Shown here piece by piece: positions 1 through 7,667 of a DNA stretch of 39,332 bases. Position numbers and translations under genes: made by a program. Positions within the stretch are counted from its first letter, which is position 1, and each line of letters opens with the position of its first letter. The stretch is taken from the NCBI RefSeq assembly GCF_025210595.1, contig NZ_JAOARH010000077.1, positions 1 through 39,332 of the forward strand, given 5' to 3'. The notes below the pieces were generated by a model. That model saw only the letters and a list, made by a program, of their open reading frames with translations. It was not told the DNA's origin and did no database searches. The stretch comes from Winogradskyella sp. Lineage in GTDB: Bacteria > Bacteroidota > Bacteroidia > Flavobacteriales > Flavobacteriaceae.

Positions 1-5
1 AAAAG

Positions 6-1118
6 ATGGCCTTAAACTATAGTTTCTTAAACCTATTGATATTACTTGGTGCTATTCAGGGGTTTTTGCTATGTTTCTTTATCTATCAAAAACGAAAAAA
101 GAATCCTAAGGCGGTTTTATTTTTTATACTGTTTTTATTTTCCTTAGCTTTTTTAAATTTTATTTATGCTTGTTTAGATTTAGATCTTTTTAGATACTAC
201 AGGCCTTTGCATCTTTTTCCTCTGCCTTATAAATGGCTTATTGGTATTGGGTTTTATTTTTATGTTAGGTATTTGTTTCCTTCTTCTACAACAACAGACT
301 ACCATAAATTGCAATGGTATTTGTTTGCACCTGCTATTGTTTATTTTTTATTACGAACGTACTGGTTTGGTATTTCTGTAAAGGAAAACAGCTATAGAAT
401 TACTGCTGAAATAGTGAATTCTAACTTTTTTAGGTATCATGAATATACTTATCTGTTGTTTTGCCTGTTTTTGGGTTTTCATCTTTTTAAGGTTGTAAGA
501 ACATATTTAAAGACTAACCAAAGTGTTGCTAAAGCTGAACACATTAATTGGGTGAAAACATTTATTGCTGTATTTATGAGCATCGTTGGATTGAATTTGC
601 TTTTGTTTTCTATAGATTTATGGATTCATGATGGTGAAGAGACCTTGCAATTTTACTATCCGATTTTACTTATTAATTCTATATACATTTATTGGATTGG
701 CTATATCGGGTTTACTAAGCCTGATGTGTTATTTAGAACATTTAAAACACAACATACTGCAATTAATGACCATGATGCGTTATTAACCCAAACGATTTAT
801 AGTTTAATTATTACTGAAGAACGTTTTACCAATTCTGAGTTTTCGTTACATGAAGCTGCTCGTATTTTAAATGTTTCGCCTAAGAAGTTATCTACACACC
901 TAAACACTAATTTAGGTCTTAGTTTTTCTGAGTTTTTAAACCAGCATCGTATAGAAAAAGTAAAACAGCTTTTATTATCTGATGAGGCTGATAAATACAC
1001 TTTGTTTTCATTGGCTCAACAAGCTGGTTTTAAAACCAAATCGTCTTTTAATGCTACTTTTAAGCGTCTAACTAACACCACTCCTTCTGCCTTTAAAAAA
1101 GCAAATCGCAGTATATAA
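6..1118 (+). CDS. Membrane-anchored AraC-family transcriptional regulator
   Basis: The protein has 370 residues. The N-terminal two thirds are very hydrophobic, with about seven predicted membrane segments (roughly residues 5-27, 36-57, 78-92, 102-122, 148-163, 184-204 and 217-236). The C-terminal 100 residues form an AraC-type double helix-turn-helix: a first helix pair around 'SLHEAARILNVSPKKLSTHL' and a second around 'TLFSLAQQAGFKTKSSFNA'. This 7TM-plus-AraC layout is common in Flavobacteriaceae and suggests a sensor in the inner membrane that binds DNA directly; the ligand is unknown. The start is the ATG only five bases into the window, so its promoter is not visible. A hairpin terminator follows. 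The next gene on the same strand, an exported esterase-like protein, could be a target but no operator is visible. Family assignment is firm; function is inferred. Confidence 0.9.
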   Translation: MALNYSFLNLLILLGAIQGFLLCFFIYQKRKKNPKAVLFFILFLFSLAFLNFIYACLDLDLFRYYRPLHLFPLPYKWLIGIGFYFYVRYLFPSSTTTDYHKLQWYLFAPAIVYFLLRTYWFGISVKENSYRITAEIVNSNFFRYHEYTYLLFCLFLGFHLFKVVRTYLKTNQSVAKAEHINWVKTFIAVFMSIVGLNLLLFSIDLWIHDGEETLQFYYPILLINSIYIYWIGYIGFTKPDVLFRTFKTQHTAINDHDALLTQTIYSLIITEERFTNSEFSLHEAARILNVSPKKLSTHLNTNLGLSFSEFLNQHRIEKVKQLLLSDEADKYTLFSLAQQAGFKTKSSFNATFKRLTNTTPSAFKKANRSI

Positions 1119-1150
1119 AGATGTCCTAATTTCTGATATCTGGACATTTT

Positions 1151-1174
1151 AGCCCTTAAAACATAGGGCTTTTA
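1151..1174 (+). terminator. Rho-independent terminator after the AraC-type gene
   Basis: Perfect 6-bp arms AGCCCT (1151-1156) and AGGGCT (1165-1170) enclose an 8-base loop and are followed by a T run. A second, weaker inverted repeat, ATGTCC (1121-1126) with GGACAT (1142-1147), lies just upstream. Both sit between the AraC-type gene and the esterase gene, so the two genes are probably transcribed separately. Confidence 0.75.
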
Positions 1175-1222
1175 GCGGTTTTAAACTCAAGTTTGCAGTT
1201 CACTTTAACATTAAACTATTTT

Positions 1223-2479
1223 ATGTATTTATTCTTAAGAACACTTGTGCTTTTTTTATTTGTACCGTTTGGTTATGCTCAATGCAACCCCAAATTAAAA
1301 CCTTATAGTAATGGCTTTAGTAGTATTGAAGCTGATTCTTTTTCGTTTCTTGATGAGGCTTTAAAAGATATTGTTATTGTTGGCTATGGTGAAAACAGCC
1401 ATGGTGCTGGAGAGTTTACTCATCTTACCAGAGCTTTAATGAATTACTTAAACCATGCCCATCAATTTAACCTTTTAATTATTGAAACGGGTTTTGGAGA
1501 AGGTGCCTATTTTAATGATTATATACACGGAAAAAGAGATGATCTAAAAGCTATATTAAAAACCCATAATTCTACCTGGCGTTATACCACACCATCGTTT
1601 TACAGGCTGTTGAATTGGTTGCGTGAGCATAACAGCACCAGCAACAATAAAATTTACATTTATGGTTGTGAGATGCAATATGTTATTGGTGATGTGAAGC
1701 GACTAAATGATTATCTTAAAAAAGTAAACTCTGATTTTGTAATTGATGGATTTGAGAAGCACTTATGGCAAACCATTAGCGATGACGAAAAATCTAAGTA
1801 TTACAATACCTACATAAGTTTAAAAGCACATTTTGAAAGTCATTATGAAGATTTTGTAAGCAAGAGCTCTAAGAAAGCTTATGAGCTTACCTATCATCAC
1901 ATAGAAGTTATTGGCCAGTTTGTAACAACAATTCATCAGCAGGTTTTGCAACGCAAACACGATTTTAGAGATATCTATATGGAAGAAAACATTGAGTGGA
2001 TTTTGCACCATCATGGTGAAAGCTCTAAGGCTTTGTATTGGGCACACAATGCGCATGTTGGCGATTGGATTTCTAATGGAGTGGTTGATGTTACTGGGCA
2101 TCAACTAAAAAAGAGGTTTGGTGATTATTACTTTAATATTGCTACAGATTTTGGTACTGGATCGCTAAAGGCCTTCTCAAAAGAAGGCAACTTAGAAACG
2201 TTTGATTTTGACCACATTGAAACCCATAGTTTTACGGCTTGTTTGAAACAATTAGGTCGCCCAAATACATTTATTAATATTAGAAACGCAAAAATGAACG
2301 CTGAGTTAAAAGCCTTTTTTGAAAATGCATTACGACTTACTAGTGGTTCTGGTGCGCAAATACGAAATAGCAAAACAGAAGCAAAAGCTATTGGTGAAGC
2401 CTTTGACGCTATCATCTACTTAGACACTGTTAATGAGATTAAATGGTTGGATTTTAGTGATGATGATGATGATGAATAA
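1223..2479 (+). CDS. Exported erythromycin esterase-like protein
   Basis: I place the start at the ATG at 1223. The longest frame begins at a TTG at 1193, but the ATG gives a clean signal peptide (MYLFLRT..., cleavage near FGYAQC), for 418 residues. The protein matches the erythromycin esterase/succinoglycan biosynthesis family: GENSHG at residues 56-61, IIETGFGEG around E88, and a later AHNAHVGDW motif supply the conserved His and Glu residues of the EreA/EreB active site. In that family these hydrolyse macrolide lactones or related esters. An export signal and a chromosomal setting argue against a dedicated resistance gene, so the substrate is open. The C-terminus is a run of Asp encoded by five tandem GAT codons. 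The gene stands alone behind a terminator. Confidence 0.85.
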   Translation: MYLFLRTLVLFLFVPFGYAQCNPKLKPYSNGFSSIEADSFSFLDEALKDIVIVGYGENSHGAGEFTHLTRALMNYLNHAHQFNLLIIETGFGEGAYFNDYIHGKRDDLKAILKTHNSTWRYTTPSFYRLLNWLREHNSTSNNKIYIYGCEMQYVIGDVKRLNDYLKKVNSDFVIDGFEKHLWQTISDDEKSKYYNTYISLKAHFESHYEDFVSKSSKKAYELTYHHIEVIGQFVTTIHQQVLQRKHDFRDIYMEENIEWILHHHGESSKALYWAHNAHVGDWISNGVVDVTGHQLKKRFGDYYFNIATDFGTGSLKAFSKEGNLETFDFDHIETHSFTACLKQLGRPNTFINIRNAKMNAELKAFFENALRLTSGSGAQIRNSKTEAKAIGEAFDAIIYLDTVNEIKWLDFSDDDDDE

Positions 2480-2898
2480 CTATTGGGATCGTTTTTTACC
2501 TCTTGAAAGTTTAAACCTCTATAATTATATAAACTTATTTAAATCTTTCTGTAATTTACTGTGACTGTTCTTATTAACAGAGCGCTTTCTTTGTAAAGTT
2601 ATTGGTTACGATTATATTGGGTGCATTCGTTATAATTAAAAAACACCCTCTACACTATATAAACAGAAACTTGGTTAACCGTAGATGGCAATTTCATTAA
2701 TCCTTTATTTACAACTTGCTCATACATAAGCAAAAACGCTTCTTACTTCTTGGCTTTCTCAAAAATTTCATCGTACTTCGCTACAAGTTCTAAGCACAAT
2801 ACAAGTATTAAAACAGACCTATACCATCAAAATTTTGCGGCATTTTTGAGGAGGCATAATTCTTGATAAATCTCATACAATATTTAAAACCATACTAA
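2480..2898. other. 419-bp gap without an intact gene; possible gene relic
   Basis: No intact open frame of useful length lies here. On the minus strand, 2874 down to 2650 reads 75 codons in one frame with only two internal stops and has protein-like composition (for example ELVAKYDEIFEKAKK, stop, EAFLLMYEQVVNKGLMKL). This is unusual for such AT-rich DNA and may be a decayed gene. I could not assign a family. A GGGTG...CACCC inverted repeat near 2619-2649 is also present. A single TGAAAGTTT at 2504-2512 resembles a half-site of the repeats near 26.6 kb, but its partner is missing. Confidence 0.35.
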
Positions 2899-3462
2899 AT
2901 GAAAAAAATTTTATTGACCTTAACATTCTGCGGACTAACTTTAATCATGAAATCACAAAACGCAAGTGTTGAACAATCAACTTTTGGAATACAAACAGGG
3001 ATTTTAGGAATTTGGGGTCATAATGAGTTAAAATTATCAAATCAAATTGCTTTGAGAAGTGAACTTGGATTTGACACTGGGATTTATGGAAGTAAGGCTA
3101 ATGAAGTAGATGGGCTTATTCTTGCACCTACACTTACTATTGAACCACGTTGGTATTATAATTTGAATAAGAGAGAGAGAAAGTCAAAAAGAATAGATGG
3201 AAATAGCGGAAACTTTATTTCTATTAAAACGACATACCATCCTGATTGGTTTATAATTGCAAATGAGGATAACATTAATTTTATCAGTGATATTTCAATA
3301 ATACCAACTTGGGGAATAAGGCGTAATATTGGAAATCATTTTAATTATGAAACTGGAATTGGGATTGGATATGTACACTACTTTAAAGAAGATAATGTGG
3401 TTTTACTTAATGAGAGCGGTGTTGCAGTAAATTTGCATTTAAGAATTGGCTATCGATTTTAA
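2899..3462 (+). CDS. Exported beta-rich protein, probable small outer-membrane barrel
   Basis: The protein has 187 residues and starts with a clear signal peptide (MKKILLTLTFCGLTLIMKSQ). No lipobox Cys is present. The mature part alternates hydrophobic and polar residues in short beta-like strands ('QTGILGIWGHNELKLSNQIA', 'TLTIEPRWYYNL', 'YETGIGIGYVHYF') and ends in an aromatic residue (LRIGYRF), the usual signature of an outer-membrane beta-barrel. A basic stretch near residues 93-99 would form a loop. It resembles the loosely defined small barrel or 'hypothetical' proteins of Flavobacteriaceae; I cannot name a specific family. It is convergent with mpl, separated by 44 bp that hold a repeat element. 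Confidence 0.75.
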   Translation: MKKILLTLTFCGLTLIMKSQNASVEQSTFGIQTGILGIWGHNELKLSNQIALRSELGFDTGIYGSKANEVDGLILAPTLTIEPRWYYNLNKRERKSKRIDGNSGNFISIKTTYHPDWFIIANEDNINFISDISIIPTWGIRRNIGNHFNYETGIGIGYVHYFKEDNVVLLNESGVAVNLHLRIGYRF

Positions 3463-3474
3463 AAAGTAAAATTG

Positions 3475-3504
3475 AGATTCTGAAACACGTTCAGGGTGAC
3501 AAAA
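3475..3504 (+). repeat. 30-bp intergenic repeat, copy A
   Basis: This element lies between two convergent genes. It is 23/30 identical to copy B at 35927-35956, which is also in a 44-bp gap between convergent genes. The core forms a CTGAA/TTCAG hairpin and the 3' end reads TGACAAAA in both copies. The pattern suggests a dispersed REP-like element, perhaps acting as a two-way terminator. Confidence 0.6.
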
Positions 3505-3525
3505 TTTTAGAATAATTTTGTCACC
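3495..3525. terminator. Strong stem-loop spanning the mpl stop codon
   Basis: Perfect 12-bp arms GGTGACAAAATT (3495-3506) and AATTTTGTCACC (3514-3525) enclose a 7-base loop that contains the mpl stop codon. The arm on the mpl side encodes the last residues of Mpl (VTKLF); the other arm is the tail of repeat copy A. The symmetric A/T-rich arms could end transcription from either side. The role is inferred from position only. Confidence 0.5.
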
Positions 3526-4859
3526 TCATCAAAATCTAAACCTCCATAATTACCAGAACTCATTAGGAGTAAGGCTTTGTTGTCTAAATTTTGGGAGAAC
3601 ACGAAGTCTTTAAACTCTTCTGGATTGGTATAAATGATTAAATCGTCGCGCTGAAAAGCATTGGCAATTTGCTCATGAGAGACTTCTTTTAGTTTTTTAA
3701 TTTCGACAGCATGAGGAGAATAAAATACCACAGCCACATCTGCTGCATCTAAAGCGCCTTTGTATTGCTTTAAAAACTCTGCATTAAGGCTGCTATAAGT
3801 ATGCAACTCTAAACAGGCTACTAAAGTTCTATCTCTATATTGTTCTTTTACTGCTTTGGTCGTTGCCTCTACCTTGCTTGGTGAATGGGCAAAATCTTTA
3901 TAGGCAACACTATTTGAGTTTTCGGCAATTTTCTCTAAACGTTTGCTTGCGCCTTTGAACGTGGAAATGGCTTCGTAGAAATCGTCTTCGTCAATGCCCA
4001 TGTGTTGGCAAATCCATTTAGCACCCGCTAAGTTATTTAAGTTATGTGCACCAAACACTTCTATTGGCATTGGTCCTTCTGGCGTTTCTAATAAGGTTTC
4101 GCCATCTACGACCGAATACTCTGGTGTTTGATAAGCTATTTTTCGTATTTGATTTTCGGATGCTTCAACGACACGTTTTACTTCTTGGTCTTCTTCATTG
4201 TAGTTAATACTTCCGCCCAATACAATAGAATCTACAAAAATGCTAAACTGCTCTACATAGTTTTGATACGTTGGAAACACATTGATATGGTCCCAAGCGA
4301 TGCCACTTAACAAGGCTATATTGGGTTTGTACAAATGAAATTTTGGTCGTCTATCAATAGGTGAACTTAAGTACTCATCTCCTTCTAAAACGATAAAGTC
4401 GTTGTCTTGGGTGAGCTTTACCATAACATCAAACCCTTCTAGTTGTGCACCCACCATATAATCTACATCTCTATCGTGATAATGCATAACATGCAGAATC
4501 ATAGACGTAATTGTTGTTTTACCATGACTACCACCAATGACTACTCTGGTTTTATCTTTGGACTGCTCATATAAAAACTCTGGGTAGCTATAGATTTTAA
4601 GACCGAGTTCTTGTGCTTTAAGCAACTCTGGATTGTCCTCTTTTGCATGCATTCCGAGAACAATGGCATCTAAGTTTGTTGTGATTTTTTCTGGAAACCA
4701 GCCAAAAGTTTCAGGCAACAACCCTTTTGCTTCTAATCTGGATTTTGAAGGATTAAAAATGGTATCGTCACTTCCTGTAACCTTATAACCTTTATTGTGA
4801 AGTGCTATGGCTAAATTGTGCATGGCAGCACCACCAATAGCTATAAAATGTACGTTCAT
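3507..4859 (-). CDS. mpl: UDP-N-acetylmuramate:L-alanyl-gamma-D-glutamyl-meso-diaminopimelate ligase
   Basis: This is a Mur ligase-fold protein of 450 residues. The N-terminal Rossmann-type motif 'HFIAIGGAAMHNLAIALH' and the P-loop GGSHGKTT at residues 109-116 match Mpl/MurC enzymes; the 'PEFLYEQSKDKTRVVIGGSH' context fits Mpl better than MurC. Mpl attaches recycled murein tripeptide to UDP-MurNAc with ATP in the cytoplasm, feeding peptidoglycan synthesis. The central ATPase domain ('FIVLEGDEYLSSPID') and C-terminal domain ('KDFAHSPSKVEATTKAV') are present, so the gene looks complete. It lies 34 bp after the TolC-type gene on the same strand and may be read from the exporter operon, with a weak AT-rich hairpin in between. 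Its stop codon is in the loop of a strong stem-loop. Confidence 0.9.
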   Translation of the reverse strand: MNVHFIAIGGAAMHNLAIALHNKGYKVTGSDDTIFNPSKSRLEAKGLLPETFGWFPEKITTNLDAIVLGMHAKEDNPELLKAQELGLKIYSYPEFLYEQSKDKTRVVIGGSHGKTTITSMILHVMHYHDRDVDYMVGAQLEGFDVMVKLTQDNDFIVLEGDEYLSSPIDRRPKFHLYKPNIALLSGIAWDHINVFPTYQNYVEQFSIFVDSIVLGGSINYNEEDQEVKRVVEASENQIRKIAYQTPEYSVVDGETLLETPEGPMPIEVFGAHNLNNLAGAKWICQHMGIDEDDFYEAISTFKGASKRLEKIAENSNSVAYKDFAHSPSKVEATTKAVKEQYRDRTLVACLELHTYSSLNAEFLKQYKGALDAADVAVVFYSPHAVEIKKLKEVSHEQIANAFQRDDLIIYTNPEEFKDFVFSQNLDNKALLLMSSGNYGGLDFDEVTKLF

Positions 4860-4874
4860 AGAATATGCTAAATA

Positions 4875-4891
4875 AGTATTGTAAAAATACT
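4875..4891. repeat. Short AT-rich hairpin AGTATT/AATACT
   Basis: Arms AGTATT (4875-4880) and AATACT (4886-4891) with a 5-base loop lie in the gap between the TolC-type gene and mpl. A nearly identical hairpin occurs at 26568-26583, after the M3 peptidase gene. No long T run follows, so it is at best a weak terminator or attenuator. Confidence 0.35.
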
Positions 4892-4893
4892 AT

Positions 4894-6297
4894 TTATAAT
4901 TCAGGATTCACTGATAAACTATTAAAAAGCTTTGCCTTTGTACTGAAGAATTTATACTGAACTTCTATAGCCTTTAGCTGGCTATCTATTAATTTAGACT
5001 CTCTAGAATTTACCAAAAACAATGAGCTCTCACCAAGGACAAATTTGCGCTCTTCAGCCTCTAACATTCTAGAATAATCGGTGACCATTTGTTCTACTAA
5101 TTTGTTTTGAATCTTATAGGAGTTTAACTCCTGTCTTAGCGCATTGATTTTATTTTGAAGTTTTACGCGCGTTGCGTTAATTTCGAACTCAGCATCTTGC
5201 ATTTTTAATTTCGACAATCTTAAATCACCACGCTCTTTTCTTAAAAACAGCGGGAAACTAATATTGAGTCCACCTTTATACTCTGCTGTATTAAAAGATC
5301 TAGCCACATCTGGAGCTTCCGTTAAAAAGTTATATTCCACATCAACCTTAGGCAGTAATTTATTTGCTTTTAACTTTCTATCTACTTCTAGACTTTGCAA
5401 TTTATAATCTAAAGCAATCATCTTAGGGTGCGACTCTAAAACAAGTTCGTTTGAGCGTAATTGATTGGTATTAAATGCTGCATCTATTACAGCCTCTGAA
5501 TCTACATCTGGAATTACATTAGGCTGTAGCTCTACAGGCACATTATTGTCTAGCCACAAAAATGTAGACAACTCTAATGCCGTTTTCATTAACTTTATCT
5601 TAGACTGCTCTAGACTTAGTTTGCGTTGATTAATAGCAATACGTGCTTCTACAACATCTATTTGAGCACGCTCACCAACTTCTGCACCACGCTCTACTCC
5701 TCGAAATCGTAGCTCGGCATTAGTTAAAAAGTTACGAAACAACAACAGTTCTTTATAGGCTTGCAACCACTTAAAATAAGCTAATGACGCCTCAAATAAA
5801 ATATTGTTAACAATAACATCTCTGTCTGATTTAGCTTGTTCTTTAAATAATTTAGACTGTTTTAAAGACGCCATACGGTTGTTAATTAACAAGCCTTGTG
5901 CGATAGGAATTTTTACACCAGCCGAATACAAGCCATCGTCTGGCACAACATCTTGAGGATTTAAAAAACCACCTGTGTTTTCTTCAAAAGCCGCCTTAAG
6001 CTCTATACCATACCATGTTGGTATTTTAAAGACACCATTAAGTTTATCAAAATATTCTGTTCCTTTAAACTTCTTTCGGCTATAATCAACCTCAAACTTA
6101 GGGTCAAAAGCACCTCTAGACTTTAAAAGTTTTGCCTGACTTTGGTCGATTACTAGTTCTGCCTGTTTCACTATAGGGTGAAACTTTTTAACATAACCTA
6201 AGTATTCGTTAAACCTCATAACCTCAACAATACTATCGGTTTGTGCAAAACTCAAAAAACTAACACTTATGAGAAGCAGTGTGCTTATATACTTCAT
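4894..6297 (-). CDS. TolC-family outer membrane efflux protein
   Basis: The protein has 467 residues with a signal peptide (MKYISTLLLISVSFLSFAQ). The rest is long amphipathic helix of the outer-membrane efflux (OEP) type: two repeats rich in Lys/Glu/Leu/Ala ('AQIDVVEARIAINQRKLSLE' and 'EFEINATRVKLQNKINALRQ') around short beta segments ('GGLNISFPLFLRKERGD'). Such proteins trimerise into a channel-tunnel through the outer membrane and periplasm. It starts 3 bp after the stop of the HlyD-type adaptor gene, so it is the third exporter component in the same operon, after the inner-membrane ABC protein and the adaptor. The substrate is unknown. The family is sure; the partnership rests on gene order. 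Confidence 0.9.
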   Translation of the reverse strand: MKYISTLLLISVSFLSFAQTDSIVEVMRFNEYLGYVKKFHPIVKQAELVIDQSQAKLLKSRGAFDPKFEVDYSRKKFKGTEYFDKLNGVFKIPTWYGIELKAAFEENTGGFLNPQDVVPDDGLYSAGVKIPIAQGLLINNRMASLKQSKLFKEQAKSDRDVIVNNILFEASLAYFKWLQAYKELLLFRNFLTNAELRFRGVERGAEVGERAQIDVVEARIAINQRKLSLEQSKIKLMKTALELSTFLWLDNNVPVELQPNVIPDVDSEAVIDAAFNTNQLRSNELVLESHPKMIALDYKLQSLEVDRKLKANKLLPKVDVEYNFLTEAPDVARSFNTAEYKGGLNISFPLFLRKERGDLRLSKLKMQDAEFEINATRVKLQNKINALRQELNSYKIQNKLVEQMVTDYSRMLEAEERKFVLGESSLFLVNSRESKLIDSQLKAIEVQYKFFSTKAKLFNSLSVNPEL

Positions 6298-6300
6298 AAC

Positions 6301-7656
6301 TTACTTTTTAGTTTTTTTTGATGTTGATGCATCTTGAGGTTGATAAAAATTAGGAGGGAAACCATTAAGCTGTCTCCATAACTCAAACCAAATAGGCACA
6401 TCTTCTAACAGCGCAATAGTTCTTGCACCAGAACCTGCACGTATTTCCTTTGGCCAAGGATGATCTTGCGGATCTGGTTTAAGTAGAATTCTAAATTTGC
6501 CATTTGTACTTATAAATCGTTCTACAGCCACGACCTCAGCACCATAGGTTCCATAAGACACATTAGGCCAACCACTAAATACAATAGCAGGCCAACCATC
6601 GAATTGAACACGCACTTTTTCACCAGGATGTATTAGCGGTAAATCAATAGGTTTTACAAATGTTTCTACAGCCAAATCTACCTCTGCAGGAATAATACCA
6701 ACCAACTCCTCACCTTCTTTAAAGGTCTGGCCTACTCCACCACGCAAAGCTGTAGTGATGTAAGCGTCATAGGGAGCAATAATGAATTGCAAACTATTAC
6801 GAATGGAGTAGTTAGCAACATCATTCTCTAATTTTTGAACTTCGGCTTCAGAGCTAAACTGGCTAGATTTTGCAGAAAACTTTTCGCTACGCGCCTTAGA
6901 AATCTTATCTCTAAACTCTTGCTCAACACGATTTATTTCTAGCTTTGCATTAGTTACTTCGGTTTTACTCACCAACAATTTTGCTTCTTGAGATGTTTCT
7001 TTAGCTTGGGTTTCTTGAAGCTTAACGGCTGCGTCTTCTAAGTTCTTTTTTGCTACAAAACCCTCTTTAAGCAGTGTATCTGCACGATTGTATTTAATCT
7101 GAGCAATTTTCATGTTGGTTCTTGCTGCAATCAAATCTATGCTATCTGCTTTTACTTTTTGCTTTGCTTGCGCTAGTTTGTTATTAGCTTGCTCTAACTT
7201 TAGGTTTTGCTCGTTAGTTAAAGCGTTAATACGAACGTTTTGCGCATTAACTTTTTCTGCATATGATTTTGCCGAAATCTTTTTTGCATCGCGTTGTTGC
7301 TGCGTTATTTCGACCAAATTTGGATTAAAATAATCGCTTTTAATTTCTGCAATTTGAATAATGGTATCTCCTTTCTTAATAAAATCCCCTTCTCTTACAT
7401 ACCACTTTTGAATACTTCCTGGTATTGGAGATTGAATGGTTTGTGGTCTTTGATCTGGTGTTAGTGTAGTAACTTTACCTTGACCAGAGATATTTTGCGT
7501 CCATGGAAGAAACAGAATTATGAATCCGAAAATTGCAAAGCCAACCAAAAAACGATTAAAATACTTGTAATAGGATTTATTAAAAACGCGCTTACCTGAA
7601 CTATACTCAGATAAATCTACTTTTTTGTTTAGTGGGTTCTTAGATATATTTAACAT
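6301..7656 (-). CDS. HlyD-family periplasmic adaptor (membrane fusion protein)
   Basis: The protein has 451 residues. A cytoplasmic N-tail is followed by one membrane segment (about residues 36-51, 'FLVGFAIFGFIILFLPW'). Next come a biotinyl-lipoyl-like half-motif ('IQSPIPGSIQKWYVREGDFI'), a long coiled coil (about 120-275, rich in Gln/Lys/Ala/Glu), the returning lipoyl half ('IIAPYDAYITTALRGGVGQT') and beta-barrel strands. This is the classic layout of type I secretion or ABC-export adaptors such as HlyD, which bridge the inner-membrane transporter to a TolC-type tunnel. Long coiled coils fit a partner with a TolC-like hairpin barrel. It starts 11 bp after the ABC gene and ends 3 bp before the TolC-type gene. 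A C-terminal Pro/Gln/Lys-rich tail is unremarkable. Confidence 0.92.
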   Translation of the reverse strand: MLNISKNPLNKKVDLSEYSSGKRVFNKSYYKYFNRFLVGFAIFGFIILFLPWTQNISGQGKVTTLTPDQRPQTIQSPIPGSIQKWYVREGDFIKKGDTIIQIAEIKSDYFNPNLVEITQQQRDAKKISAKSYAEKVNAQNVRINALTNEQNLKLEQANNKLAQAKQKVKADSIDLIAARTNMKIAQIKYNRADTLLKEGFVAKKNLEDAAVKLQETQAKETSQEAKLLVSKTEVTNAKLEINRVEQEFRDKISKARSEKFSAKSSQFSSEAEVQKLENDVANYSIRNSLQFIIAPYDAYITTALRGGVGQTFKEGEELVGIIPAEVDLAVETFVKPIDLPLIHPGEKVRVQFDGWPAIVFSGWPNVSYGTYGAEVVAVERFISTNGKFRILLKPDPQDHPWPKEIRAGSGARTIALLEDVPIWFELWRQLNGFPPNFYQPQDASTSKKTKK

Positions 7657-7667
7657 AGCTATACGTT

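Noticed and set aside
1193-1222. TTG start for the esterase-like gene
   Set aside because: The ATG at 1223 gives a standard signal peptide; the extension does not.
2504-2512. TGAAAGTTT half-site like the 26.6 kb operators
   Set aside because: The matching AAACTTTCA arm is absent at the required distance, and a 9-mer of this composition can occur by chance.
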